DNA of 64,000 nucleotides from Zygnema cylindricum (GCA_037447655.1 JBBHKE010000316.1:30001-94000), one strand, 5' to 3'. Shown: positions 42,088-54,568, numbered from the stretch's first letter. Notes: a model not told the origin generated them from the letters alone. Made by a program: numbers and translations.

Positions 42088-43074
42088 TGTATTTTTGAAA
42101 GCTTTGACTTCAGTACATAGAGCAGTGAGGGAAGCCTAAGTACTTAGAATATTTTGGTGTAGTTTGATATGTAATACTTACATTGAATAGTATGACAGTA
42201 GACTGTTTTCTCAAGAGTACCAGTACGGTCACATATACATGCATCGACTTTTCATATAGTGCAGGAAATGTGGAATAGTCATGGCCACATGTCATCTATC
42301 TGACGACTGAATTCGTCGGATCGGGCGAACGGAAATATAACCGCATATTTGGGAACACAAGTGGAAATGACAAATACCAAACGTTGATTCGTATCAGATT
42401 AACGGCGCGAATTCTGAGCGGGACCACAGATGACGAGGTGCTTCGTAAGCGTCCCAGATAGTCTACAAGTTTACCACAACAAGTTAGAAATATTTGAGGT
42501 TGCTAACTAAGCAAGCAACATTATGTGTACAACATCAGATTGTAAATACCTGAAGAGGTTGTTTTTCTAGCGTATCGCTTTAAGAAATAATGTTTCACTA
42601 TTCACTTTTAGGCAAGTTGGAATAAGGATTTTTGGAAGTACATTAGTGTACTTTGTTGTACTATTGTACAGTATTACTATTCAGGGTACTGACATCTGAT
42701 TGGCTAATGGGCATGCTCTCTCAGAGTATAAAGATTAAGACTTGGAAATATTCTTGTATCCAGTTTTGAGATTAGGGAAACCAAAGGCAGTTTTTGGGAA
42801 ACTTGTAGGTCTTGTATCTTATGGTCTTCTAGGTCAATTTGGCTGTAACTTTGGGAGTTAACAATGTGTGCTGAGGTTGTTATGCCTTGGGTTTTTTGTT
42901 AATTGGAATTGTAATCAAGATCTATATCGTTGTAAAGTTTTGTAGAACTGTAAGGTATTAGAGTGGGGAAATACAGTGTTTTGTGGGGACTTCTTGAAAA
43001 ACTTTAACTTAAGTTATGTCTAATTTTACCATTAGTGTTGTAGCTCCACCTGCACCAGTTGTCATAGAACAACA
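42088..43074 (+). repeat. 5' LTR of CopC-1
   Basis: 987 bp from TGTATTTTTGAAAGCTTTGA to GAACAACA. Start and end resemble the GagD-1 LTR (GAAAGCTTTAG start, TTTGGCTGTAACTTTGGGAG inside, ACAACA end). The gag ATG is at 43016. The primer site after it is degenerate (GGTTATGGGATTG). Confidence 0.85.
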
Positions 43075-44569
43075 GGTTATGGGATTGTCTTCAAGAATTC
43101 TTATTTTTAATGGTCAAAATTATGCTTAATGGGCGGATATGGTTGAGTCACATTTTGAAAATGCAGGTTTGTTGGACATTTTAGATGGATCACTTGATGA
43201 GACTAATCCAACATGGCAAAGAAGAATTCACAAGCTTGAAATACTCTTTAACTCTGCCTCTCACAGAACATGGTCATGTCGAGGATCAAAATGAAAAAGG
43301 CGATCGATATATGGAAGTCTCTAAAAACTTCTTATGAGAAAGCGAATGTTCAGGAGGAACTCTTGTTGGATGGAAAGATATGGGACTACAAGTACTCGTG
43401 GGGAACAATGGCCGAGTATATCGATAATTTCAGAGCTCTCATTGATGCTCATGCTTGTGCTGGAGGTTCTTTTCGTGAGTTTCAGCAAGCTCATGTGATA
43501 ATTAGGGGTCTTCCTGGTAGCATGAAGGATGCATCTGCTGAATTGAAAAAGCATGACAAGTCTAACTGGACTGTTCAGTTAGCTATTAATATTATATTAG
43601 AAGAAGAGTCTTTGTCTAAGATGCTAAGTGGAGAAAAGAACGTAGAAGCATTGAACATAGACTTTGACAGGAATGGACAGTTAAATCAGGGAAGAAATCA
43701 GTTTAATCCACAAAAGAATCAATATAATCAGAATCAAGTTCAGTTTAAACAGTTTAATCAAGGTCAGAATAGACAGTCTTTTACTACTTGTTTTTACTGT
43801 TCAGAAATAGGTCATGGTTATCGGTAGTGTCCTAAACTTAAGAAGGCAAATGAAACAGGATTATATAGGCCAGGATGGCAGCAAAGTCAATTTAACCAAG
43901 GCTTTTCTGGTCAACAATTAAAGAACAACTCATTATTTTCATCATCTGTTTCTGATGAGGATGAGTCGTTGAGCTTCATTGAGCAGAATGATTCGAAGTT
44001 AATTGCAATGGCGGCGGCAATGGAGGGCTCGAAGGACACTGGCTGGATAATGGACACCAGAGCATCAACACATATGTGCTGGAACAAATCACTTTTCACC
44101 AATATGAAGTCAACACCTACTAAAAATATCTACTATGCTTGTGGAATGAGTGTGGAGACATCTGCACAGGGTGATGTCTCATTGCTTGTAGATGTAGGAG
44201 GGAAACCAGTAGAAAGAACACTTCATAATGTTTTGTTTGTTTCAAATTTCAAAAAAAACTTTTTTTCTACATCTTTGGTTGAGAGTAAAGGTTTTAAGGT
44301 CTCCTTTAAAAGAGGTAGGCCGGTTGTGAGCAAGCTAGGCAAGATAGTAGTCACATGAACTAGAGATGCAAGCAAAATGTATCGTATGGATATGGCCGAT
44401 TCTAAAGATAATGATGATCTCTATTTTGGTGTCCAATCAGAGAATGAATTATGGCATAAAAGACTAGGCCATGTTAACTATGACACACTATCAAAAATGG
44501 TTAAAGCTGGTAAAATAGAAGGTGTTTTATTAACGGACCAGCCAGTAAAAATTTGTGATGGTTGTTCTC
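43016..44569 (+). pseudogene. gag: CopC-1 gag, protease and pre-integrase
   Basis: Starts in the LTR (MSNFTISVVAPPAPVVIEQ), crosses the primer site as Q-V-M-G-L, and hits a stop at 43128-43130. Gag continues open at 43270-43827 (KSLKTSYEKANVQEELLLDG, LIDAHACAGGSFREFQQAH). The knuckle CFYCSEIGHGYR has a stop before its last Cys. Protease reads GWIMDTRASTHMCWNK (Gly of DTGA is Arg, about 44043). Pre-integrase ELWHKRLGHVNYDTL and CDGCSL (about 44445-44570) end at the repeat junction, where the frame is lost. The family is distinct from CopA/B/P and has a Q/N-rich gag tail (43680-43770). Confidence 0.85.
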
Positions 44570-46581
44570 TAGTGGATGTGCACAAGGTAAGGCTCACACA
44601 CTTCCTTTTCCCAAAGCCGCCACATATAGGGGTGAGAAAATACTAGATCTAATACACACAGATATCTGAGGACGAGCAAAAATTATTTCGGTTGGAGGTA
44701 AAAGGTTTATGCTCTCAATAACTGATGAGTGATCCAGATACTTTATAGTCTACTTTCTAAAAACAAATTATGAAACACCAACTTACTTCAAAGAATATAA
44801 AGCACCAACTTACTTCAATGAATATAAAGCCTGGAGTGAGAAGTTGCACGAAACCCCATTAAGAGAATAATAAGTGATAATGGGGAAGAGTATACCTTTA
44901 ACTAGTTTGAGGAATACTTGGGGGATGAGGGAGTTTAGCATCAAAAATCAATATCGTATAATCTAGAACAAACAGGGGTAGTTCAGAGGTTGAACGAAAC
45001 ACTATGAGATAGTGTATGCAGTATATTGGCTGACAAGAAAATAGTAAAAAGGTTTTAGGCAGAAGCCATGAATTGTGCCAACTACATTAAGAATAGAGTC
45101 ATACCTCAGTCGATAAATGAATGACACCTAATGAGAGATGGGTTCGAAAGAAACTAGATATCTCTCACCTTAAAAGATTTGGTAGCCAAGTTTACAGTCT
45201 TGATACGGATAAGAAATACTGGAAACTACATGCTAAGGGAAGACCTGGATACTTTGTAGGATATGATGAGGATGTCAAGGGATATAGAGTCTATGACTTA
45301 GCAAAACAATATATCATTCTACTCAAACACCAAGTTGTCATGGATGAAGGGAAGTCATTTGACCCGTTCAAATATACCAAGAAGATAGAAATCAATTTTG
45401 AGTCCGAAAGTGAGGAGAACTCGGTTTTCCCCAAAAGAGACATAAGTGAAACAGTGATTGCAGATTAAGGGAAGATCTAAGATACAAGAGATCTACCACA
45501 AACCCCATATATTCCTATGGAATTCGAGGAGACAAAAGATGAGGAATCGGAACTAGCTTCCATTAATAGGGAAGCTAATGAGGCAGTAAGGAGAAATCTA
45601 AGACTTCCCTCGATTCCAGCTTCAGAGTTTTAGGGAGGAAGAATGAGCAATAAAAGGATAGAAGAAAAACAAGCCGCTCATAAGGAAACTAAGCTATCTC
45701 ACCCTGATGAGCCTTAGTCATACTCGGTGGAAGTGAACAATCCGGAGAAAGACATATGGTTTAGAGCCATAAATGAAGAGATGGCCTCCATCATGGAAGC
45801 AAAAACTTGGGAACCAGCGGACTCTCCTCCAAATAGAAATCGATTGGCTGTAAATGGGTGTTTAAACTGAATTTGAATTCAGATTATACCATTGAAAGAT
45901 ATAAGGCTCGGTTGGTAGCAAAGGGGTTCACCCAAAAGAAGAGGATTGACTATGAGGAGACTTTTGCTCCAGTTGTTTGGTTCCCATCAGTAAGGATCCT
46001 CCTCACTTTAGCGGCAACAAAAAACATGGAAATACACTAGATGGATATTAAGAGCGCCTTTTTCAATAGTAAGTTAGAGGAAGAAAGTTTCGTGCGACAA
46101 CCAGAGGGGTTCGTGTGGAAAGGAGAAGGGAGCAAAGTATGCAAGCTCATAAAGTCTTTATATGGACTTAAGCAGGCTCCCCGACAGTGGAATAAGAAAC
46201 TAGATGAGTTTCTCAGCCGTCTGGGATATATTTGGATCAGCTCTGACCATTCTATCTATATGTTTGAAGATGAGAATTGTGTGATTTTTATTACAATTTA
46301 TATGGATGATCTGCTTGTGTTAAGAAAGTCTTTGGAAAAGATCAATAAGTTAAAAAAAGATCTTAGAAGTAGATTTGACATGAAGGATTTAGGGGAGGCA
46401 AGATATATTTTGGGAATCCAAATGGAGAGAGATATGGGGAAAATGATCATTAGACTTACTTTGAAAGAAGCAATAGGTAACATGCTTCTGAAATCCCAAA
46501 TGGAAAAGGCAAATAGTTGTACCACTCCCATGGACTTGAAGAAAGTAAGTGATGAAAGTGTACAAAGAGGAGTAAAAATTT
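44570..46581 (+). pseudogene. pol: CopP integrase-RT, second copy
   Basis: Same content and same stops as 38582-40593: broken integrase, LKRFGSQVYSLDTDKKYW (about 45168), RT with [19 protein letters not shown] and YMDD (about 46310). It lacks everything upstream of the zinc motif. Confidence 0.9.
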
Positions 46582-48075
46582 TAGCCTCTAGGTAGTTTTT
46601 AACTAGCCCAATTTCAGCCACAACCACTGCTCCCCTAGAAAACAAATTGACAATTTGATTGCACCCATGTGTAGTCAGGACTCCCTTGAGTCCGTAGCAA
46701 AAATAATAACTGAAAACGGCCAACCAGCCGAGAAGTTAGAAGGCGTCAAAGATGCCAAGTTTATACAAAAACTCTCTATTAAGATAGGTGCCTACCTACT
46801 AAATTCCCTAAGTCATAAACCACTCTCACAACCCCTATCTACTGACCTACGAACCAATCACATGACTGTAGAGTAGAGAAAGGTACTACCGCCAATGTAG
46901 TTTCCGTACGGCCTCTGTACGGCAAGGCCATTGGATGGACACGTGTCTCCATCTCACTCGTCCTTATGCTCCCTGGAATTCGCGCCTCACAATGTTATCT
47001 CACCACATGGCGCCAGGTCACGTCACGCGCAAAAACCGCCAAAACAACCATTCGGGGATCTCGACGATGATATACACCGTCGAATCCAATTCAATTTTCA
47101 GTATTAGCCGTCAAAACAAATGTCCGGTTCATTTGTTTTGTGTGTGACGTGTGGTATTGTATTTTTTAGCAATCTCTATGCATTCTATCCATAATTTTGT
47201 TAATCGGACTAGATCCTCTAACAACGTTTAAATAAATATCAAACCTCATGTAGTGTAACCGAATTCTACGACACAGTGGTTAGAGCCGACGCCAACGCCT
47301 TGCTTTGTTGGTCAGAGGTTCGAGTCCTGCCGAACTCAACCTTTTGTTAAGGGTGACTTATGTCACTCTTTTGTCTTGCATATGAAACTAAGGCTCCCAT
47401 GGCTCAACCACCCTCTCTATCCTTCGGTAACTACAACAAGTATGGTGGCTAGAGAGAGGAGGTGGAGAAAGGTTGTCCGCCTTTTTCTTTTTCTATTTTA
47501 CTGAACTATTTAGACCTAGAAAATACCCTATAAATATTGTAATATCAACACTCCCCTTATTTTCTAGTCTAACTTTAACTTCAGTTTTAGTCCACACTTT
47601 TCTTTGCAACATTTTAACCTGGGAGAAGGCCCCAGTTTTGTCATCATATCAACCACCATTTCCTCATCAGATCTATATACAAGATTCACAATCTTATTCT
47701 CAACTTTTTCCCTAACAAAACTCAATCTTATGTCCATATGTTTAGCCTTGAAATGATGTTTTGGATGAGCTGCAATTCCTATGGCAGCTTGATTATCACA
47801 AAACACAACATGCAAATTTTCTTTCATATACCTTACTTCTTGCAACAAAGACTTGACTCACATCAACTCTTTCACATCAGAACAAGAGGCCATGTACTCG
47901 GCTTCCATAGTAGACTAAGCAACCACCTTTTAATGCTTGCTGCTCTAACAACAAGCACCTTCCCCCACATACAACACATACCTAGAAGAACATCTTCTCA
48001 TAGGTGCACCCCCCTAACAAGCATCACTCCAAGTAGTGATATCAGTGTGCTCCCATCCCAAATGCAATGATAACT
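46582..48075 (-). mobile_element. CopF-2: copia 3' LTR and RNase H fragment (minus), second copy
   Basis: Copy of CopF-1. LTR 47550-46582 with tRNA-like module on plus at 47261-47338. RNase H remnant 48075-47551 (FCDNQAAIGIAAHPKHHF). It is cut by the CopC-2 LTR at 48076. Confidence 0.88.
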
Positions 48076-49062
48076 TGTATTTTTGAAAGCTTTGACTTCA
48101 GTACATAGAGCAGTGAGGGAAGCCTAAGTACTTAGAATATTTTGGTGTAGTTTGATATGTAATACTTACATTGAATAGTATGACAGTAGACTGTTTTCTC
48201 AAGAGTACCAGTACGGTCACATATACATGCATCGACTTTTCATATAGTGCAGGAAATGTGGAATAGTCATGGCCACATGTCATCTATCTGACGACTGAAT
48301 TCGTCGGATCGGGCGAACGGAAATATAACCGCATATTTGGGAACACAAGTGGAAATGACAAATACCAAACGTTGATTCGTATCAGATTAACGGCGCGAAT
48401 TCTGAGCGGGACCACAGATGACGAGGTGCTTCGTAAGCGTCCCAGATAGTCTACAAGTTTACCACAACAAGTTAGAAATATTTGAGGTTGCTAACTAAGC
48501 AAGCAACATTATGTGTACAACATCAGATTGTAAATACCTGAAGAGGTTGTTTTTCTAGCGTATCGCTTTAAGAAATAATGTTTCACTATTCACTTTTAGG
48601 CAAGTTGGAATAAGGATTTTTGGAAGTACATTAGTGTACTTTGTTGTACTATTGTACAGTATTACTATTCAGGGTACTGACATCTGATTGGCTAATGGGC
48701 ATGCTCTCTCAGAGTATAAAGATTAAGACTTGGAAATATTCTTGTATCCAGTTTTGAGATTAGGGAAACCAAAGGCAGTTTTTGGGAAACTTGTAGGTCT
48801 TGTATCTTATGGTCTTCTAGGTCAATTTGGCTGTAACTTTGGGAGTTAACAATGTGTGCTGAGGTTGTTATGCCTTGGGTTTTTTGTTAATTGGAATTGT
48901 AATCAAGATCTATATCGTTGTAAAGTTTTGTAGAACTGTAAGGTATTAGAGTGGGGAAATACAGTGTTTTGTGGGGACTTCTTGAAAAACTTTAACTTAA
49001 GTTATGTCTAATTTTACCATTAGTGTTGTAGCTCCACCTGCACCAGTTGTCATAGAACAACA
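48076..49062 (+). repeat. 5' LTR of CopC-2
   Basis: Identical by eye to 42088-43074. The gag ATG is at 49004, 20 codons before the primer site. Confidence 0.87.
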
Positions 49063-50929
49063 GGTTATGGGATTGTCTTCAAGAATTCTTATTTTTAATG
49101 GTCAAAATTATGCTTACTGGGCGGATATGGTTGAGTCACATTTTGAAAATGCAGGTATGTGGACATTTTGGATAGATCACTTGATGAGGCTGTTCCAACA
49201 TGGGCGAAGAAGAATTCACAGGCTCGAAATACTCTAAAACTTTGCCTTTCGGAGAACATGGTCATGTCGAGGATCAAAATGAAAAAGGCGATCGACATAT
49301 GGAAGTCTCTAAAGACTTCTTATGAGAAAGCGAATGTTCAGGAGGAACTCGTGTTGGCTGGAAAAGATATGGGACTACAAATACTCGGGTGGAACAATGG
49401 TCGAGTATACCGACAATTTCAGAGCTCTCATTGATGCTCATGCTTGTGTTAGAGGTTCTTTCCTTGAATTCTGGCAAGCTGCACTGATAGTTAGGGTTCT
49501 TCCTAGTAGCATGAAAGATGCATCTGCTGAATTGAAAAAGCATGAAAAGTTTAGCAACTCTTGAGTTAGCTATTAATATTATGCTTGAAGAAGAGTCTAC
49601 ATCAAATATGCTTAGTGGAGAAAAGCCCGTAAAAGCATTCAACATAGACATTGACACGGAGGGACAGTTTAATCAAGGAATAAATCAGTTAAATCCCCAA
49701 AGGAATTAGTTTAATCAGAATCAGGGTCAGTTTAAACAGTTTAATCAAGGTCAAAATAAAGTGTCTTTTATTGCGTGTTTTTACTTTTCAAAAAGAGGTC
49801 ATGGTTATAGGTACTGTCGTAAACTCAAGAAGCAAATGAGACAGGATTATATAGGCCTGGATGGTAGCACAGTCAATTTAACCAAAGCATTTCTTGTCAG
49901 CAGTTACACAACAACTCATTATTTTCATCATCTGTTACTGAAGAAGATGAGTCATTGAGCTTAATTGAGAAGGATGTTTCAGAGTTATTTGCAATGGTGG
50001 CGGCAATGGAAGGCTCGAAGGACACGGGGTGGATAATGGACATTAGAGCATCAACACATATGTGCTGGAACAAATCACTTTTCCCCAATCTGAAGTCAAC
50101 AACTGCAAGAAATATTTACTATGCTTGTGGAATGCGTGTGTAGACATTTGCGGAGGGTGATGTCTCATTGCTGGTAGATGTAGGAGGGAAACTAGTAGAA
50201 AGAACCCTTCATAATGTTTTATTTGTTCCTAATTTCAAAAAGAACCTTTTCTCTACATCTTTGGTTAAGAGTAAAGGTTTTGAGGTCTCCCTTAAAGGAG
50301 GTAGGCAAGTTGTGAGCAAGCTACGCAAGATAGCAGTCAGAAGAACTAGAGATGCAAGCAAAATGTATTGCATGGATATGGCCGATTTTAAAGAAAATGA
50401 TGTTCTCTATTCTGGTGTACAATCTGAGAATGAATTATGGCATAAAAGATTAGGCCATGTTAACTATGATAGCTTTACTAAAATGGTTAAAGCTAGTAAA
50501 ATAAAAGGTGTTTCACTAACGAATCAGCCAATAAAAACATGTGATGGTTGCTCTTTAGGCAAGATTCATAAGTTGCCTTTTCCCTAGCAATCAGATCACA
50601 GATCTACAAAAGTTTTACAACTTATTCATTCGGATGTTCTAAGACCAGCACAAGTGCCTTCTGCTAGGGGGGTTCCATTCATGGTTGCTTTAACAGATGA
50701 TTTTTCTCGGTTCGCAAAAGTCTACTTGATGAAAGAAAAGAGTGAAGTGTTCGGCCTCTTCAAACATTACAAGGCTTGGGTGGAGAAACTGTATGGAGTT
50801 CCGGTTTTGGAACTCATATCGGATAATGTAGAAAAGTATATGTCAAAAGAATTTGAAAACTCTTTGTTGGATGAAGGGTTTAGTTGTTAGCTAACAATTC
50901 CTTACACTCCTCAACAAAATGGTGTTTAT
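49004..50929 (+). pseudogene. gag: CopC-2 gag, protease, pre-integrase and integrase start
   Basis: The frame opens at ATG 49004 in the LTR and runs through Q-V-M-G-L-S-S-R and NGQNYAYWADMVESHFEN before a frameshift at about 49158. Gag continues (TSYEKANVQEELVLAG). The knuckle is broken (CFYFSKRGHGYRYC). Protease reads GWIMDIRASTHMCWNK (about 50028; catalytic triplet altered). Pre-integrase ELWHKRLGHVNYDSF and CDGCSLGKIHKLPFP are intact (about 50430-50583). Integrase has LIHSDVLRPAQ, VALTDDFSRFAKVYLM and LISDNVEKYMSKEF to PYTPQQNGV (about 50920). There CopB-2 in opposite orientation cuts it. Confidence 0.85.
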
Positions 50930-52215
50930 AATTCCTCGTCTAAGACTATGTCTCCTTCTTCCTCACTCCCCTCACTTCCCTTCTTCAATTCCATTGGAGT
51001 TGTACAACTATTAGCTTTATCCATTTGAAATTTTTCAAGCGTGTTCCCTATTGCTTCCTTTTGAGTCAATCTTATAATTTTTCTTTTTTGGTCTCTCTCT
51101 ACTTGAATTCCCAAAATATATTTTGCTTCCCCCATATCCTTCATTTCAAATCTCCCCTTAAGATCGGTTTTCAATTTATTAATTTTTTCCATTGATTTAC
51201 TTAAAACAAGCAAATCATCAACATAAATTGCAATAAATATAAAACCTTCCTCATCTTCGAAAACATAGATTGAGTGATCTGAGCTGATCCGAATATATCC
51301 TAGACCGGTAAGAAACTCATCAAGCTTCTTATTCCACTGTCGAGGCGCCTGTTTCAAACCATAAAGAGATTTAATCAGCCGTCATACCTTACTCTCTTCT
51401 CCTTCTTCCACAAACCCTTCGGGTTGTCGCATGAAGATCTCCTCTTCCAATTCTCCATGCAAAAAGGTTGTTTTGATGTCCATCTGGTGCACTTCCATGT
51501 CTTCCGCCGCTGCTAAACTGAGAAGTATGCGAACGGAGGGAAATCTGACCACCGGGGCAAAGGTTTCCTCGTAGTCAATTCCTTCCTTTTGTGTAAATCC
51601 CTTTGCCACTAATCTGGCCTTGTAGCGCTCGATTGTCTTATCTGGGTTCAGTTTTAGTTTGAAAACCCACTTACAACCGATTGGTTTTCGTTTAGGTGGA
51701 CAGTCCACCAGCTCCCAAGTATCGGCTGCCATGATTGAAGCCATCTCCTCATTGATGGCTGTCTTCCACCGGTTTCTTTCTGGACAAGTCATCGCCTCTC
51801 GATAAGTTTGAGGTTCATCTTGATGAGATAGTTTAGTTACCTTGTTATTAACCTGTTTTTCTTGCAGTCTTTTGCTACTTCTCCTCCCCCCCTCAAAATC
51901 TGAGGCCGGAATAGATGGTTCTCGTGGATTCTTTCGAACAAACTCGGCTTCTCCCCTATCCCTTGATTCCGAATCAATTTCCACCACGTCTTCCACTTCG
52001 AGTAGAGTTGTCACTGGAGTTTCCACAGCCGAGTCCTTTTCGGTCTGATTTGTTCCTGCAAGAATGTCATCGTCTCTAAAACCTGGATAGTTAGGAAGCT
52101 CAAAGTCATCAGAATTTTCAGACTCAAATCTGATTTTTACTGTCTTTGTATATTTGAAGGGATCCACAGACTTTCCTTCATCCATAAATACTAGATGCTT
52201 TACTAAGATTATATC
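50926..52215 (-). pseudogene. pol: CopB-2 reverse transcriptase region
   Basis: The linker and RT are open from 52185 to 51382 and from 51357 to 50926, split by a TGA in place of a conserved Cys codon (SKV-stop-RLIKSLYG). Motifs: [78 protein letters not shown], and the catalytic FIFIAIYVDDLLVLSKSM. RT copies the element RNA into DNA inside the particle. The fragment ends after DIVLDEEL, before RNase H. Confidence 0.9.
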
Positions 52216-52218
52216 TTC

Positions 52219-52911
52219 TCATTTTAGATCATAAACTCTATATCCTTTAACATCCTCATCATATCCTAATAAGTATCCCGGTTTTCCTTTAGGATCTAGC
52301 TTCCAATTAGACCGATCTGTATCTGGACTGAATACTTGACTGCCGAAAACCTTTAAATGAGATAAGTCTGGTTTCCGGCCTGTCCATCTCTCATAAGGTG
52401 TTTGATCTTTAATGGTTGAAGTAATAACTCTATTTTTGAGGTAATTAGCACAGTTCATTGTTTCGGCCCAAAACCTTTTTCCAATCTTCTTATCTGACAA
52501 CATACTTCTAGCACTTTCACTTAGTGTTCTATTTAACCTTTCAGCAACCCCATTCTGTTCCGGATTTTCTGGAACTGTCTTTTGGTGTTGAACCCCATCT
52601 TCCCTCAAAAAATCCTCAAACTGGTTAGAAGTATACTCTCCACCATTGTCACTCCTTACTCTCTTGATTGGAGTTTCATGGAGTTTTTCGCTCCATGCTT
52701 TATATTGTCTAAAACAATCCTCAGCCTCTGACTTGTTTTTCAAAAAATATACTCGGGAATACCGAGACCAATCATCAGTTATAGTCATCATAAATCTCTT
52801 CCCCCCCGGTGAGGGCACTCTAGCCGGTCCCCAAATATCTGTGTGTACTAGATCTATAAGTTTTTCTCCCTTGTAGGTGGCTGTTTTTGGAAAGGGTAAT
52901 CTGTGTGCTTT
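52219..52911 (-). pseudogene. pol: CopB-2 integrase
   Basis: Follows a TAA that interrupts the zinc motif (CSGCA-stop). The core has HTDIWG (first Asp, about 52840), RVRSDNGGEYTSNQFEDF (second Asp) and PEQNGVAERLNRTLSES (Glu). The last two acidic residues are 35 residues apart, the DD35E spacing of retroelement integrases. The post-core region HLKVFGSQVFSPDTDRSNWK and KGKPGYLLGYDEDVKGYRVY is intact. It ends at a TGA (YDLK-stop) where relatives have Arg. Apart from these stops the triad looks complete. Confidence 0.9.
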
Positions 52912-52914
52912 ACC

Positions 52915-54564
52915 TTAAGCACACCCACTACAATCACTTATATCATCACTCTCACAGAACTGAATCCCTTCCACCACTCCCATCTTTTTCATCTCTCTTA
53001 ACTTATCTAGATTCACATGCCCAAGCCTCTTATGCCACATCATAATATCATGAACACCAGCATAATAAAGTTTCTTCGTTTCATTACTTAAGATCAGCCT
53101 AAACATCCCATGGCTACCTTTCTCAGCAATGAAATAGACATCCTCCTCAAAACTAGCAGTAAAGACTCCTTCCTTAGTGCTAGTGAAAAAACCCTTATCA
53201 TCTAATACTGATGTAGAGATAAGGTTTTTGTTCAGCTCCGGAATAAACAATACATCGAAGAATGTTAATATGAATGTCTTTCCTTTTACTAACACTTTCA
53301 GGTCTACCGATCCTACAAGAGTAGTGGTGACTATCCTCCCATCCCCGTACTCTATCTCTACGGTGGGAATCTTTCTTATCTTAGTGAACAGGTGTCTATC
53401 CTTACACATGTGCATTGAGGCACCTGAATCTATAATCCAGCCTGCTTCACCTTTCAATCCACCGTAAGCACATTTCTGCCTTCGTGGAATTTCAACCTCA
53501 ATTTTCGCCTCCAACTCCTCATCCAAAAGGAGCTCATCGTCCTCGTCCTCGGATTCCGCCTCAAGTACCTGTGTGACAAGGGCCTTTTTCTTTCCTCTCG
53601 GGGTACCACCGTTCTGCCCCTCCTTTAACCGAAGCTCGGTTAGCTTGGTGCACTCTGCCATATAGTGCCCCGGTTTCTTACAAAAATGACATAAACCTTT
53701 GGGAGCCCTTGGTTCGAACTCGCCAACCTGTTTTTTCTGCTCCCTACCCCCATAGTTTCCGACCGGTTTCCGGGAATCCTTGTTCCTCCAATCGGTCGCT
53801 GTTGCCAAGGCTTGGCCACTCTTTCCTCCCCTTCGGATCTCAATTGTATTCTCTCGAACGAGAATCATCCCTACCACTGAGTTCCATATCCACCTTGAGT
53901 CCGGCAATTCCTGCACACGGTTGACTATGTTCTCGAACTCATCAGGTAACTTCATTAGTAAACAGTTAACTTTTTCTTTTTCACTAAAAACTTTACCCGC
54001 ACTCTCTAGCTCCATGAAGAGTGTAGCAAGCTCATTGCAAAAATCCAACATATTTCCCCCTTTGTATACATACTCCTTAACTTTCTGATCAGCCAACTGT
54101 TGTTGCTGAATCGTACCACTTCGGTACATCTCTATGAGAGCCATCCAAAGATCGGATGCCCTCTCTACCTGCAAATGAGGACATGCAAGTCCTTGAGTGA
54201 GATGGCGTAGGATGAAGTGCTTTGCCGCCATATTGTTGAAGTCCCAGGTTTCAGTATCATTCTCCTCGTACCTCGGAATAGGTGACATGAATGCTAAACG
54301 AGTTGCTATTGGTGTGGTCGCCTCCTTCTCCTTTCCTTTGTCCACCACCTCTCCTTCCTTTGTTTCCTCCGTTGAAGGTGAATCCTCTTTCCTGGTGAAT
54401 CTGCTTCCTTTAAACCCTGGAGGAATTCCAAGACTTGATGGACGCCCCAATCGTCCACTCACTATCCCCCAAAACCTTTTTTCGCATAGAGCTCCTATCA
54501 TCATACTTTCCCAGTATATGAAGCCAGTTCCATTAAATATTGGTACCCTAGAGGGTGGGCCCAT
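52915..54564 (-). CDS. gag: CopB-2 Gag-protease-pre-integrase polyprotein (549 residues)
   Basis: Unbroken frame. The start is the ATG inside the primer site (GGTT-ATG-GGC-CCA). The upstream LTR ATG used in relatives is followed here by TAG (ATG GAG GTC TTA TAG). Gag N-terminus VPIFNGTGFIYW (7-18); gag core 105-245 with HFILRHLTQGLACPHLQVER, LPDEFENIVNRV and ENTIEIRRGG. CCHC knuckle C292, C295, H300, C305. An acidic stretch lies at 335-355. Aspartic protease active site W376-I-I-D379-S380-G381-A. Pre-integrase H511/H516 with C545 and C548. The frame stops right after CSGCA. Gag-PR would be made and self-cleaved in the particle. Confidence 0.92.
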   Translation of the reverse strand: MGPPSRVPIFNGTGFIYWESMMIGALCEKRFWGIVSGRLGRPSSLGIPPGFKGSRFTRKEDSPSTEETKEGEVVDKGKEKEATTPIATRLAFMSPIPRYEENDTETWDFNNMAAKHFILRHLTQGLACPHLQVERASDLWMALIEMYRSGTIQQQQLADQKVKEYVYKGGNMLDFCNELATLFMELESAGKVFSEKEKVNCLLMKLPDEFENIVNRVQELPDSRWIWNSVVGMILVRENTIEIRRGGKSGQALATATDWRNKDSRKPVGNYGGREQKKQVGEFEPRAPKGLCHFCKKPGHYMAECTKLTELRLKEGQNGGTPRGKKKALVTQVLEAESEDEDDELLLDEELEAKIEVEIPRRQKCAYGGLKGEAGWIIDSGASMHMCKDRHLFTKIRKIPTVEIEYGDGRIVTTTLVGSVDLKVLVKGKTFILTFFDVLFIPELNKNLISTSVLDDKGFFTSTKEGVFTASFEEDVYFIAEKGSHGMFRLILSNETKKLYYAGVHDIMMWHKRLGHVNLDKLREMKKMGVVEGIQFCESDDISDCSGCA

Positions 54565-54568
54565 AACC
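54553..54568 (-). other. Primer-binding site of CopB-2 (half-tRNA Met type)
   Basis: GGTTATGGGCCCACCC on minus, directly after the LTR end TTTCA. It is complementary to the anticodon arm of initiator tRNA-Met over at least 15 bases. It also contains the gag start codon. Confidence 0.86.

Larger units (their letters stand above)
38582..43168 (+). repeat. Large near-identical repeat, copy 1
   Basis: 4587 bp that recur at 44570-49156 (offset 5988). By eye I saw only three substitutions: 40233 T/C, 40367 G/A, 43129 A/C. It spans CopP pol, CopF-1 and the CopC-1 LTR and first gag codons. Confidence 0.93.
44570..49156 (+). repeat. Large near-identical repeat, copy 2
   Basis: Second copy of 38582-43168. 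The left junction falls in the zinc motif (CxGC) of the pre-integrase region, where CopC-1 switches to CopP at the homologous place but one base out of frame. Right of 49156 the two copies continue as CopC-1 and CopC-2 with roughly 10% difference. Confidence 0.93.
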
